Shown piece by piece: positions 25,506-34,152 of a stretch of 39,545 nt of DNA (positions within the stretch are counted from its first letter, which is position 1; each line of letters opens with the position of its first letter). Under the pieces are notes generated by a model. It had not been told where the DNA came from and made no database searches. It saw only the letters and a list, made by a program, of their open reading frames with translations. The stretch is from positions 1 through 39,545 of the forward strand of contig NZ_VJON01000025.1 of the NCBI RefSeq assembly GCF_007556685.1, given 5' to 3'. Origin of the DNA: Tepidimonas charontis (GTDB lineage: Bacteria; Pseudomonadota; Gammaproteobacteria; Burkholderiales; Burkholderiaceae_C). A program made the translations under genes and the position numbers.

Positions 25506-26687
25506 ATGACCCATCTGCCCGGCCTCGACTTCCAGCTCGGTGACGATATCGACGCGCTGCGCGACGCGGTGCGCGCCTTTGCCCAGGCCGAAATCGCCCC
25601 GCGCGCGGCCGAAATCGACCGCACCGACCAGTTTCCGATGGACTTGTGGCCCAAAATGGGCGAGCTGGGCGTGCTCGGCATCACGGTGGAGGAAGCCTAC
25701 GGCGGCGCCGGCATGGGCTATTTGGCCCACATGATCGCGATGGAGGAGATCAGCCGCGCCAGTGCCTCGGTGGGGCTGTCGTACGGGGCACACTCCAATT
25801 TGTGCGTCAACCAGATTCGCCGCAACGGTACCGAGGCACAAAAACGCCGATACCTGCCCAAGCTCATCAGCGGCGAGCACGTCGGGGCGCTGGCCATGAG
25901 TGAGCCGGGCGCCGGCTCGGACGTGGTGAGCATGAAGCTGCGCGCCGAGGACAAGGGCGGCTACTACCTGCTCAACGGCAGCAAGATGTGGATCACCAAC
26001 GGGCCGGATGCCGATGTGCTGGTGGTGTACGCCAAGACCGAGCCGGCGTTGGGCGCGCGCGGCATCACCGCCTTTTTGATCGAGAAGGGCATGCCGGGCT
26101 TTTCGGTGGCGCAAAAGCTCGACAAGCTGGGCATGCGCGGCAGCCACACTGGCGAGTTGGTGTTTCAAAACGTCGAGGTGCCGGCCGAAAATATCCTGGG
26201 CGGGCTCAACAACGGCGTCAAGGTGCTGATGAGCGGTCTGGATTACGAGCGCGCGGTGCTGGCGGCCGGGCCGGTGGGCATCATGCAAGCGGTCATGGAC
26301 AACGTGGTGCCCTACATCCACGAGCGCAAGCAGTTCGGCCAGAGCATCGGCGAGTTCCAGCTCATCCAGGGCAAAGTGGCCGATATGTACACCACGCTGC
26401 AGGCGGCGCGTTCCTTCCTGTACACGGTCGGCAAAAACCTGGACCGGTTGGGCGCCGAGCACGTGCGCCAGGTGCGTAAGGACTGCGCCAGCGTCATCCT
26501 GTGGTGCGCCGAGCAGGCCACGCGCATGGCCGGCGACGGCATTCAGATCTTCGGTGGCAACGGCTACATCAACGACTACCCGCTGGGGCGGCTGTGGCGC
26601 GATGCCAAGCTGTATGAGATCGGCGCCGGCACCAGCGAGATCCGCCGCATGCTGATCGGGCGCGAGCTGTTTGCCGAGACGATGTGA
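25506..26687 (+). CDS. liuA: Isovaleryl-CoA dehydrogenase
   Basis: FAD enzyme converting isovaleryl-CoA to 3-methylcrotonyl-CoA, the first committed step after leucine transamination and decarboxylation. 393 residues. ACAD signatures: [17 protein letters not shown] near 132-148 and [19 protein letters not shown]. The catalytic base is of the isovaleryl type: Glu248 in [13 protein letters not shown], while the position used by medium-chain enzymes reads [11 protein letters not shown] without Glu. [19 protein letters not shown] is also typical. AGGAGA lies 6 bases before the ATG, and the LiuR operator precedes it. Confidence 0.94.
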   Translation: MTHLPGLDFQLGDDIDALRDAVRAFAQAEIAPRAAEIDRTDQFPMDLWPKMGELGVLGITVEEAYGGAGMGYLAHMIAMEEISRASASVGLSYGAHSNLCVNQIRRNGTEAQKRRYLPKLISGEHVGALAMSEPGAGSDVVSMKLRAEDKGGYYLLNGSKMWITNGPDADVLVVYAKTEPALGARGITAFLIEKGMPGFSVAQKLDKLGMRGSHTGELVFQNVEVPAENILGGLNNGVKVLMSGLDYERAVLAAGPVGIMQAVMDNVVPYIHERKQFGQSIGEFQLIQGKVADMYTTLQAARSFLYTVGKNLDRLGAEHVRQVRKDCASVILWCAEQATRMAGDGIQIFGGNGYINDYPLGRLWRDAKLYEIGAGTSEIRRMLIGRELFAETM

Positions 26688-26707
26688 TGACGCTGCGGCG
26701 GGCCGGG

Positions 26708-26724
26708 GCGGACGATGCGTCCGC
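26708..26724. terminator. Hairpin between liuA and aceK
   Basis: GCGGACG (26708-26714) and CGTCCGC (26718-26724) pair perfectly with a 3-base loop, 21 bases after the liuA stop. A second 9-bp hairpin with one G-T pair follows around TCGAC (CCGTGTGTG against CACACGCGG). Neither has a T-run. They may attenuate transcription before aceK. The rest of the 201-base gap has no clear promoter. Confidence 0.35.
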
Positions 26725-26888
26725 GGGCTCCGTGTGTGTCGACCACACGCGGTACCTTCTTCGGCGAGTCGCCTGCGGCGCGCACAGGGGCGGGCAGCCC
26801 GCAGTGCCGCTGGCTGGTCGGCCCGACGGTGGCGCAGGCCAATCTGTCATCATTGGGTCTCGTTCGTCCTGGCCTGTCTGATTCGAAG

Positions 26889-28766
26889 ATGCTGTTGCGC
26901 CGCATCGACTCCCCCTTGGCCTACGACATCGCGCGGGCGATGATCGACGGCTTCAACCGCCACTACCAGCTGTTTCGCGCCGAGTCGGCGCGGGCCAAGT
27001 TTCGCTTCGAGGCCCAGGATTGGGCCGGGCAGCAGCGCGCGCAGCGCGAACGCATCGCCTTCTACGACCTGCGCGTCAAAGAGTGCGTGACACGGCTGGA
27101 GCGCGAGTTTCGTGCCTCGCAGCAGCCGATGGAAGTGTGGCAGCAGGCCAAGCTGCTCTACATCGGCATGTTGGTGGATCACCGCCAGCCTGAGCTGGCC
27201 GAGACCTTTTTCAACTCGGTCACCACCAAAATCCTGCACCGCAGCTATTTCCAGAACGATTTCATCTTCGTGCGTCCGGCCATCAGCACCGAGTACATCG
27301 AGCCGGAGGATCCGAACGCCCACACCACTTACCGCTGCTACTACCCGAAGTCGATCGACGAGCTGCGGACGGCGCTGACGCGCATGATCGAAGATTTCGG
27401 GCTGAGCGTGCCGTTCGAAGATTTGCGGCGCGACGTGGACGACGTGATGCGCGCGCTGCTGCCGCTGTTCGACCACACGCGCTTGCGCCCGAACTTTCAA
27501 ATCCAGGTGCTGCACAGCTTGTTCTACCGCAACAAGGGGGCGTATGCGGTGGGCAAACTCATCAACGGGTTTCAGGAGCTGCCGTTTGCGCTGCCTATTC
27601 TGCACAACGGCCGCGGGCAGTTGGTCATCGATGCCTTCCTGCACGGCGAAGACGATTTGTTGATGCTGTTTTCCTTCGCGCGCGCCTACTTCATGGTGGA
27701 CATGGAGGTGCCCAGCGCCTACGTGCAATTCTTGCGCAGCATGATGCCGCGCAAGCCGCGCGCCGAGTTCTACAACGCGCTGGGCCTGGCCAAGCAGGGC
27801 AAGACGCTGTTCTACCGCGACTTCCTCTACCACATGCGGCACAGCACCGACCAGTTCCGCATCGCCCCCGGCATCAAGGGCATGGTCATGCTGGTGTTCG
27901 ACCTGCCCAGCTTTCCATTCGTCTTCAAGGTCATCAAAGACCACTTCCCGCCGCAAAAAGACACCACGCGCGAGCAGATCCGCGCCAAATACCAGCTCGT
28001 CAAGCAGCACGACCGTGTCGGCCGCATGGCCGACACACTGGAGTTTTCCGAGGTGGGCTTTCCGCGCGCGCGCTTCAGCGACGAGCTGATCGCAGAGCTG
28101 CAGAAATACGCGCCCAGTCAAATCGAGATCGGCGACCGCAATGGCGATGGCAATATCGAAGTCGTCATCAAGCACGTCTATATTGAGCGGCGCATGATTC
28201 CGCTCAACATCTACCTGCAAGAGTGTTTCGACGCGCTGGCCCGCGATCCGGCCGACGCGCGCGCCAAGCGTCAGTTGGAGCATGCCGTCATCGAGTATGG
28301 CAACGCCATCAAGGACTTGATCGCCGCCAACATCTTCCCAGGCGATATGCTGTGGAAAAACTTTGGCATCACGCGCCATGGCAAGGTGGTGTTCTACGAC
28401 TACGACGAGATCGAATACATCACCGACTGCAACTTCCGCCGCGTGCCGCCGCCGCGCAACGAAGACGACGAACTCTCGGGCGAGGTGTGGTATTCGGTGG
28501 GGCCGCACGACGTTTTCCCGGAGACGTTTGGTCCCTTTTTGCTCAGCCACCCCAAGGTGCGCGAGATCTTCATGGCCCACCACGCCGATTTGCTCGACGT
28601 CGAGTACTGGCAAGCGCACAAAGAGCGCATACTGGCCGGCCACGTGCACGACGTCTTTCCCTACGAGCGTGAGCGGCGCTTCTGCGCCCAGCGCGCCGTG
28701 CCCCTGGCGCCGACCGCGGAGCCGGTCGCTGGGGCCTCCCCTGTGTCCACCGGAGTACCGTCATGA
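26889..28766 (+). CDS. aceK: Isocitrate dehydrogenase kinase/phosphatase
   Basis: Bifunctional enzyme that phosphorylates (inactivates) and dephosphorylates isocitrate dehydrogenase, diverting isocitrate to the glyoxylate bypass. 625 residues, against ~578 in E. coli. Conserved regions: [17 protein letters not shown] near the start, [39 protein letters not shown], the nucleotide-binding [20 protein letters not shown], and [20 protein letters not shown] with YDYDEIEYI in the kinase C-lobe. The end [15 protein letters not shown] is typical, followed by a ~25-residue low-complexity tail. ATG 26889 starts where the family begins; the upstream frame is not supported. Its position between liuA and a thiolase, with ATGA coupling to the latter, is unusual compared with the aceBAK operon. 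Confidence 0.94.
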   Translation: MLLRRIDSPLAYDIARAMIDGFNRHYQLFRAESARAKFRFEAQDWAGQQRAQRERIAFYDLRVKECVTRLEREFRASQQPMEVWQQAKLLYIGMLVDHRQPELAETFFNSVTTKILHRSYFQNDFIFVRPAISTEYIEPEDPNAHTTYRCYYPKSIDELRTALTRMIEDFGLSVPFEDLRRDVDDVMRALLPLFDHTRLRPNFQIQVLHSLFYRNKGAYAVGKLINGFQELPFALPILHNGRGQLVIDAFLHGEDDLLMLFSFARAYFMVDMEVPSAYVQFLRSMMPRKPRAEFYNALGLAKQGKTLFYRDFLYHMRHSTDQFRIAPGIKGMVMLVFDLPSFPFVFKVIKDHFPPQKDTTREQIRAKYQLVKQHDRVGRMADTLEFSEVGFPRARFSDELIAELQKYAPSQIEIGDRNGDGNIEVVIKHVYIERRMIPLNIYLQECFDALARDPADARAKRQLEHAVIEYGNAIKDLIAANIFPGDMLWKNFGITRHGKVVFYDYDEIEYITDCNFRRVPPPRNEDDELSGEVWYSVGPHDVFPETFGPFLLSHPKVREIFMAHHADLLDVEYWQAHKERILAGHVHDVFPYERERRFCAQRAVPLAPTAEPVAGASPVSTGVPS

Positions 28767-29950
28767 GCCAAACCGATCCGATCGTCATCGTGGGTGCCGC
28801 GCGCACCCCCATGGGCAGCTTCCAGGGCGACTTTGCCGCGCTGGCCGCGCACGACCTGGGCGCGGCGGCCATTCGCGCCGCCGTCGAGCGCGCGGGCATT
28901 GCGCCCGAGCAGGTCGAAGAAGTGCTGATGGGCAACTGCCTGATGGCTGGGCAGGGTCAAGCCCCCGCGCGGCAAGCGGCGCTCAAGGCCGGGCTGCCCA
29001 AGAGTGCCGGCGCGGTCACGCTGTCCAAGATGTGCGGCTCGGGTATGCGCGCGGCGATGTTTGCGCACGACATGCTGGCCGCTGGCAGCGCCGACGTCAT
29101 GGTGGCCGGCGGCATGGAGAGCATGACCAACGCCCCCTATTTGCTGCTCAAGGGGCGCGGCGGCTACCGCATGGGCCACGACAAGGTCTACGACCACATG
29201 ATGCTCGACGGGCTGGAAGACGCCTATGAGCCGGGGCGCTCGATGGGCACCTTCGGCGAAGACTGCGCGGCCAAGTACCAATTCACGCGTGAGCAGCAAG
29301 ACGCCTTCGCCACCGCGTCGGTGACGCGCGCCCAGCAGGCGGTCGCCAGCGGGGCCTTTGCCGCCGAAATCACCCCGGTCACGGTCAAGGACCGCAGCGG
29401 CGAGCGCGTCGTCAGCCAGGACGAGGGCCCGGGCAAGATCAAGCTCGACAAGATTCCCCAGCTCAAGCCGGCGTTCAAGAAAGACGGCACCATCACGGCG
29501 GCGTCGAGCTCCTCGATCAATGACGGCGCGGCCGCCATGGTGCTGATGCGGGCCTCCACCGCCGAGCGGCTGGGCTGCCAGCCGCTGGCGCGCATCGTCG
29601 GCCATGCCATCCACGCCCAGGAACCGAGCTGGTTCACCACGGCGCCCGTGGGGGCCACGCGTAAGCTGCTGGCCAAGGTCGGCTGGCAGGTGGCCGATGT
29701 GCAGTTGTGGGAGGTCAACGAGGCCTTTGCCGTGGTGCCGATGGCGCTGATGACCGAGCTGGGTGTGTCGCACGACATCGTCAACGTCCACGGCGGCGCG
29801 TGCGCCCTTGGGCACCCCATCGGGGCCAGCGGGGCGCGCATCATGGTGACATTGATGTACGCGCTGAAGGCGCGCGGTCTGAAGCGCGGCGTGGCCACGC
29901 TGTGCATCGGTGGTGGCGAGGCCACGGCCGTGGCGCTGGAAATGCTCTGA
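28763..29950 (+). CDS. Acetyl-CoA C-acetyltransferase (thiolase)
   Basis: Reversibly cleaves acetoacetyl-CoA to two acetyl-CoA, the step after HMG-CoA lyase in leucine breakdown, or condenses acetyl-CoA. 395 residues with the nucleophile Cys91 in [33 protein letters not shown] with His351, and the second cysteine Cys381 in [28 protein letters not shown] is also typical. Start overlaps the aceK stop (ATGA). Biosynthetic (PhaA-like) or degradative direction cannot be decided by sequence; the location favours leucine/acyl-CoA degradation. Confidence 0.92.
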   Translation: MSQTDPIVIVGAARTPMGSFQGDFAALAAHDLGAAAIRAAVERAGIAPEQVEEVLMGNCLMAGQGQAPARQAALKAGLPKSAGAVTLSKMCGSGMRAAMFAHDMLAAGSADVMVAGGMESMTNAPYLLLKGRGGYRMGHDKVYDHMMLDGLEDAYEPGRSMGTFGEDCAAKYQFTREQQDAFATASVTRAQQAVASGAFAAEITPVTVKDRSGERVVSQDEGPGKIKLDKIPQLKPAFKKDGTITAASSSSINDGAAAMVLMRASTAERLGCQPLARIVGHAIHAQEPSWFTTAPVGATRKLLAKVGWQVADVQLWEVNEAFAVVPMALMTELGVSHDIVNVHGGACALGHPIGASGARIMVTLMYALKARGLKRGVATLCIGGGEATAVALEML

Positions 29951-30022
29951 TGCGGTCCCGGCGGCGCGCCGCGCTCGGCGCCGCTGCCGTGGAGGTCTTC
30001 CCACTCATTGCCGGTTGCTGCC

Positions 30023-31150
30023 ATGCTGCTGACCCCCGACCAGGAAATGATTCGCGATGCGGTGCGCGCCTTCGCCCGCGAACAGCTCTGGCCCCAGGCC
30101 GCGCGCTGGGACCGTGAGCACATCTTTCCGCGCGACGCCCATCGCGGCCTGGCGGCACTGGGCTGCTATGGCGTGTGCGTGCCCGACGCCTACGGGGGGG
30201 CGGGGCTCGACTACCTGAGCCTGGCCGTGGTGCTGGAGGAAATCGCCGCTGGCGACGGGGGCACCAGCACCGCCATCAGCGTCAACAATTGCCCAGTGTG
30301 CGCCATTTTGCTGCGTTATGGCAGCGAGGCGCAAAAACAGCGCTGGCTGGTGCCGCTGGCGCGCGGCGAGATGCTGGGCGCGTTTTGCCTGACCGAACCG
30401 CACGTCGGCTCGGACGCGGCGGCGCTGCGCACCACCGCGCGGCGCGAGGGCGATGCCTACGTCATCGACGGCGTCAAACAATTCATCACCAGCGGCCAAA
30501 ACGGGCAGGTCGCCATCGTCATCGCCGTCACCGACAAAGCGGCGGGCAAGCGCGGCATGAGCGCTTTCATCGTGCCCACCGACACCCCCGGCTACGTCGT
30601 GGCACGGCTGGAGGACAAGGTCGGCCAGCACTCCAGCGACACGGCGCAAATCCGCTTCGAAGGCTGCCGCGTCCCGGTGGAGTATCGCATCGGCGCCGAA
30701 GGCGAGGGCTACAAGATCGCCCTGTCGGCGCTGGAAGGCGGGCGCATCGGCATCGCGGCGCAGAGCATCGGCATGGCGCGCAGCGCGCTGGAGGTGGCCA
30801 TCGACTATGCCAAGCAGCGCGAGAGCTTTGGCAAGCCCATCATCGAGCACCAAGCGGTGGGTTTTCGGCTGGCCGAAGCCGCCGCGCGGTTGGAGGCGGC
30901 GCGCCAGCTCACCTGGCACGCAGCGGCCCTGCGCGACGCCGGCCAGCCGTGTCTGAAGGAGGCGGCGATGGCCAAGCTCATCGCCAGCGAGACCGCCGAG
31001 TGGGTGTGCTCGGCCGCCATCCAGACCTTGGGCGGCTACGGCTACGTCAGCGACTTCCCCGTCGAGCGCATTTGGCGCGATGTGCGTGTGTGCCAGATCT
31101 ACGAGGGCACCAGCGATGTGCAAAAAATCCTGATCCAGCGCCATTTGTGA
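30023..31150 (+). CDS. Acyl-CoA dehydrogenase, short/medium-chain type
   Basis: FAD-dependent dehydrogenase of 375 residues introducing a trans-2 double bond into an acyl-CoA. Signatures: LTEPHVGSDAAALRTTA and DGVKQFITSGQNG, then ALEGGRIGIAAQSIGMA and QTLGGYGYVSDFPVERIWRD. The catalytic Glu361 sits in CQIYEGTSDVQKI, the short/medium-chain position, unlike the neighbouring isovaleryl-type enzyme. ATG 30023 fits the family start (LLTPDQEMIRDAVR) but has no ribosome site; TTG 30008 lies 11 bases after GGAGGT (29991-29996) and would add five residues. Exact substrate unknown; the locus suggests a branched or short acyl-CoA. Confidence 0.9.
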   Translation: MLLTPDQEMIRDAVRAFAREQLWPQAARWDREHIFPRDAHRGLAALGCYGVCVPDAYGGAGLDYLSLAVVLEEIAAGDGGTSTAISVNNCPVCAILLRYGSEAQKQRWLVPLARGEMLGAFCLTEPHVGSDAAALRTTARREGDAYVIDGVKQFITSGQNGQVAIVIAVTDKAAGKRGMSAFIVPTDTPGYVVARLEDKVGQHSSDTAQIRFEGCRVPVEYRIGAEGEGYKIALSALEGGRIGIAAQSIGMARSALEVAIDYAKQRESFGKPIIEHQAVGFRLAEAAARLEAARQLTWHAAALRDAGQPCLKEAAMAKLIASETAEWVCSAAIQTLGGYGYVSDFPVERIWRDVRVCQIYEGTSDVQKILIQRHL

Positions 31151-31241
31151 GGTCGCGCCGATACGCGAGCCGTCTCCCCAGAGCCTGCCTGGCGCAAGGC
31201 GCCGGTTCGCTGGCGTCGGCCCCGTCGATGCCCGAACTTGC

Positions 31242-31247
31242 TACCAT
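31242..31247 (+). promoter_or_regulatory. Candidate -10 element of trkA
   Basis: TACCAT followed by exactly 6 bases and the GTG start of trkA, as at pyrF and the GNAT gene. No good -35 seen. A short hairpin (GGCGC-AAG-GCGCC, 31191-31203) lies just upstream and may end the preceding transcript. Confidence 0.3.
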
Positions 31248-31253
31248 AGCGGC

Positions 31254-32645
31254 GTGAATATCATCATTTTCGGGGCTGGCCGGGTCGGTGAAAGCGTGGC
31301 CGAGAGCCTGGTGTCCGAGCAGAACGACATCACGGTCATCGATCAAGATCCGGCGCGGGTGCGCGCGCTGGAGGAGCGGCTCGACCTGCGCGGCGTGGTG
31401 GGCAATGGCATTCAGCCGTCGGTACTGGCCGAAGCGGGGGCCAAGGACGCCGATATGGTGATTGCCTGCGCCGCGTTGGACGAATCGAACCTGGTGGTGT
31501 GCAAGGTGGCGCATGACGTATTTCAGGTGCCGACGACGATTGCGCGTCTGCGCTCGCCCGAGTTCGAGGAAGGCGGCGAGCTGCTGAGCAAGACGGGGTT
31601 CGCGGTGGATCACGTGATCTGCCCCGAAGAGTCGGTGATGCGCTACATCCACCAGCTCATCGACTACCCCGAGGCGCTGCAGGTGGTGCAATTTGCCGAC
31701 GGGCGGGTGTGCCTGACCGTGGTACGCGCCGCTGCGGGCGCGGCCCTCACCGGCTACTGCATCGGCGACATTCGTGAGCGGCTGCCGGATGTTCCGCTGC
31801 GGGTGGTGGCGCTGTACCGGCAGGACACCGAGGTGCCGGTGAGCGCCGACACGCGTATCCTCGCTGGCGATGAGGTGTTCGTGCTGGCGGCGTCCGACCA
31901 GATCCGCCGTGTGCTGGCGGCGGTGCACGCGGTGGACCAACCGGTGCAACGGGTGATGATCGCCGGCGGCGGCAAGGTGGGTTTGCGGCTGGCGCGTTCG
32001 CTGGTGGGGCAGTGCCAAGTGAAGGTCATCGAGAGCGACGCCAAGCGCTGCGAGTACCTGGCCAGCCAGTTGCCCTCCAGCACCTTGGTGCTGCACGGCG
32101 ACTGTGTGGACGAAGCGCTGCTGGAGGAGGAAAACGTCGCCGCGATGGACCTGTTTCTGGCGCTGACCAACGATGATGAAGACAACATCATGGCGGCGAT
32201 GTTGGCCAAGCGGCTGGGGGCGCGGCGTGTACTGGCGTTGATCAACCGCCGTGCCTATGCCGAGATGATGCAGGGCAGCACGATCGATATCGCCGTGTCG
32301 CCCGCGCAAACGGTGATCGGGGAGCTTCTGGCCCACGTGCGCCGCGGCGAAGTGGTGGCCGTGCACAGCCTGCGCCGGGGGGCGGCCGAGGCGCTGGAAG
32401 GCGTTGCGCGTGGTGATGTGCGGACATCACGCCTGGTCGGGCGGCGCGTGGACGAGGTCAAGCTGCCGCCGGGTGCACGCATCGGCGCCATCGTGCGCGG
32501 CGAGGCAGCCGACGCCCAGGTGTTGATGCCGCACCACGACACCGTCATCCAGCCCGACGATCACATCATCATCTTCATTCCCAATAAGCGGCTGGTGCGC
32601 GAGGTCGAAAAACTCTTTCAAGTGGGGGCGACGTTCTTCGGCTGA
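31254..32645 (+). CDS. trkA: Trk potassium uptake system, NAD(H)-binding subunit TrkA
   Basis: Cytoplasmic regulatory ring subunit that gates TrkH channels in response to nucleotides. 463 residues in two repeated halves, each with a Rossmann (RCK-N) and a TrkA_C domain. First nucleotide fold: NIIIFGAGRVGESVAESL at the N-terminus with VIDQDPARV; second: VMIAGGGKVGLRLARSLVGQ near residues 238-257. The C-terminal domains end HIIIFIPNKRLVREVEKLF. The start is GTG 31254 with no Shine-Dalgarno sequence and a -10-like hexamer 6 bases before it. Followed after 23 bases by two trkH genes, so the block is a self-contained potassium-uptake unit. Confidence 0.93.
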   Translation: MNIIIFGAGRVGESVAESLVSEQNDITVIDQDPARVRALEERLDLRGVVGNGIQPSVLAEAGAKDADMVIACAALDESNLVVCKVAHDVFQVPTTIARLRSPEFEEGGELLSKTGFAVDHVICPEESVMRYIHQLIDYPEALQVVQFADGRVCLTVVRAAAGAALTGYCIGDIRERLPDVPLRVVALYRQDTEVPVSADTRILAGDEVFVLAASDQIRRVLAAVHAVDQPVQRVMIAGGGKVGLRLARSLVGQCQVKVIESDAKRCEYLASQLPSSTLVLHGDCVDEALLEEENVAAMDLFLALTNDDEDNIMAAMLAKRLGARRVLALINRRAYAEMMQGSTIDIAVSPAQTVIGELLAHVRRGEVVAVHSLRRGAAEALEGVARGDVRTSRLVGRRVDEVKLPPGARIGAIVRGEAADAQVLMPHHDTVIQPDDHIIIFIPNKRLVREVEKLFQVGATFFG

Positions 32646-32668
32646 ATACCGTGGGCGTGCCGCAAACC

Positions 32669-34141
32669 ATGCCGTTCGTCCGGATTGCGCCCATCTTCGG
32701 TTCGGTGATGGTGGTCTTCGCATTCACCATGAGCGTGCCATGGCTGGTGGCGCAATCGCTCGACGATGGTACGACTTCGCTGTGGGCGGTATCCGCTGTG
32801 TTGAGCGCCGCCGCCGGCGCTTTCGTCTGGTGCTTCGGGCGCCGGCGCGTCGGACCCGAGCCCGATTTACAGTCCCGTGACGGCGTGCTGCTGGTGGTGC
32901 TGGCGTGGACGGTGTTGCCAGCGCTGGCGGCTTTGCCCTTGTGGTTGTTTTATCGCCAGCATGGCGGGCACTTGGGGTGGGTGGGGGCCTATTTCGAGAC
33001 GGTCTCGGCCATGACCACCACCGGTGCCACGGTGCTGACGGGCCTGGATGCGCTGCCAGCTTCGGTCAATTTGTGGCGCGCGCTGCTGCAGTGGCTGGGG
33101 GGTATGGGTATTTTGGTGCTGGCGGTGGCGGTGTTGCCGATGCTGGGGGTTGGCGGCCAGCTGTTTCGCGCCGAATCGACCGGTCCGATCAAAGATATGC
33201 GCCTGACGCCCCGCATCGCGGGCACGGCCAAAGGGTTGTGGAGCGTCTATGCCGGGCTATCGCTGGCCTGTGTGTTGGCTTATCGCTGGGGCGGCATGTC
33301 GTGGCTGGACGCCTGGATCCATATGTTCACCACCATGAGCCTGGGTGGCATGTCCTCACACGACGCCAGTTTTGCCTACTTCGCCTCGCCGCGCCTGGAG
33401 TGGATCGCCACCCTATTCATGCTGCTGGCCAGCGGTAGTTTCGCGCTGTATTTCGCTGCTTTGGTCAAGCGTTCGCCCGGGCGTATCTGGCGTGACCTGG
33501 AGTGGCGCGGCACCATGAGTCTGATGTTGGGCTCGGTGCTGCTGGTGGCGTGGCTGCTGTGGCAGCGTGCCGTGGTGCCCGACCCGGTCGAGGCGCTGCG
33601 CCTGGCGGCGTTCAACGTGGTGTCGGTAGCCTCGACCACCGGCTACGCCAGCACCGACTATTTGCAGTGGCCGGTGTTTGCCCCGATTTGGATGCTGATG
33701 CTGTCGGGCATGGCCACCAGCGCAGGCTCCACCGGCGCCGGCATCAAGATGATTCGGTTGTTGATCTTGTTGAAGCTGGCGCACCGGGAGCTGGCTCGAA
33801 TCGTTCATCCCCGTGTCGTCAACCCAGTGACCTTGGGCGGCCGGGCGCTGGACGCCAGTGTGGTGTATTCGGTGTTGGCCTTTATGTTGGTGTACGGCGG
33901 GACGGTGGCAGTCCTGACACTGGTGCTGCTGCTGACCGATCTGCCGTTCGACACCGCGCTGTCGGCCGTGGTGGCCTGCGTCAACAACCTGGGGCCGGGA
34001 CTTGGCGAGGTGGGGCCGGCGGGCAATTTCGCCGGCTTGACCGAACCCCAGCTGGCCGTGTGCACGCTGGCGATGGTCATGGGGCGGCTGGAAATGCTGT
34101 CGCTATTGGTGGTGTTGACGCCCGGCTATTGGCGCAAGTGA
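32669..34141 (+). CDS. trkH: Trk potassium uptake channel TrkH (first copy)
   Basis: Potassium-translocating membrane subunit, 490 residues with four M1-P-M2 repeats. Pore-loop regions in order: AMTTTGATVLTGLD, TTMSLGGMSSHDAS, ASTTGYASTDYLQWP, and VNNLGPGLGEVGPAGN. SGMATSAGSTGAGIKMIRLL is the typical gating-loop region before the fourth repeat. ATG 32669 matches the TrkH start (MPFVRIAPIFGSVMVVF); GTG 32651 would add six residues. Twelve... bases separate it from the second copy, and it is translated with trkA. Confidence 0.92.
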   Translation: MPFVRIAPIFGSVMVVFAFTMSVPWLVAQSLDDGTTSLWAVSAVLSAAAGAFVWCFGRRRVGPEPDLQSRDGVLLVVLAWTVLPALAALPLWLFYRQHGGHLGWVGAYFETVSAMTTTGATVLTGLDALPASVNLWRALLQWLGGMGILVLAVAVLPMLGVGGQLFRAESTGPIKDMRLTPRIAGTAKGLWSVYAGLSLACVLAYRWGGMSWLDAWIHMFTTMSLGGMSSHDASFAYFASPRLEWIATLFMLLASGSFALYFAALVKRSPGRIWRDLEWRGTMSLMLGSVLLVAWLLWQRAVVPDPVEALRLAAFNVVSVASTTGYASTDYLQWPVFAPIWMLMLSGMATSAGSTGAGIKMIRLLILLKLAHRELARIVHPRVVNPVTLGGRALDASVVYSVLAFMLVYGGTVAVLTLVLLLTDLPFDTALSAVVACVNNLGPGLGEVGPAGNFAGLTEPQLAVCTLAMVMGRLEMLSLLVVLTPGYWRK

Positions 34142-34152
34142 AGGGGAGGCGG

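Noticed and set aside
26850-28649. Minus-strand 599-codon open frame
   Set aside because: Antisense to aceK, which has full family conservation.
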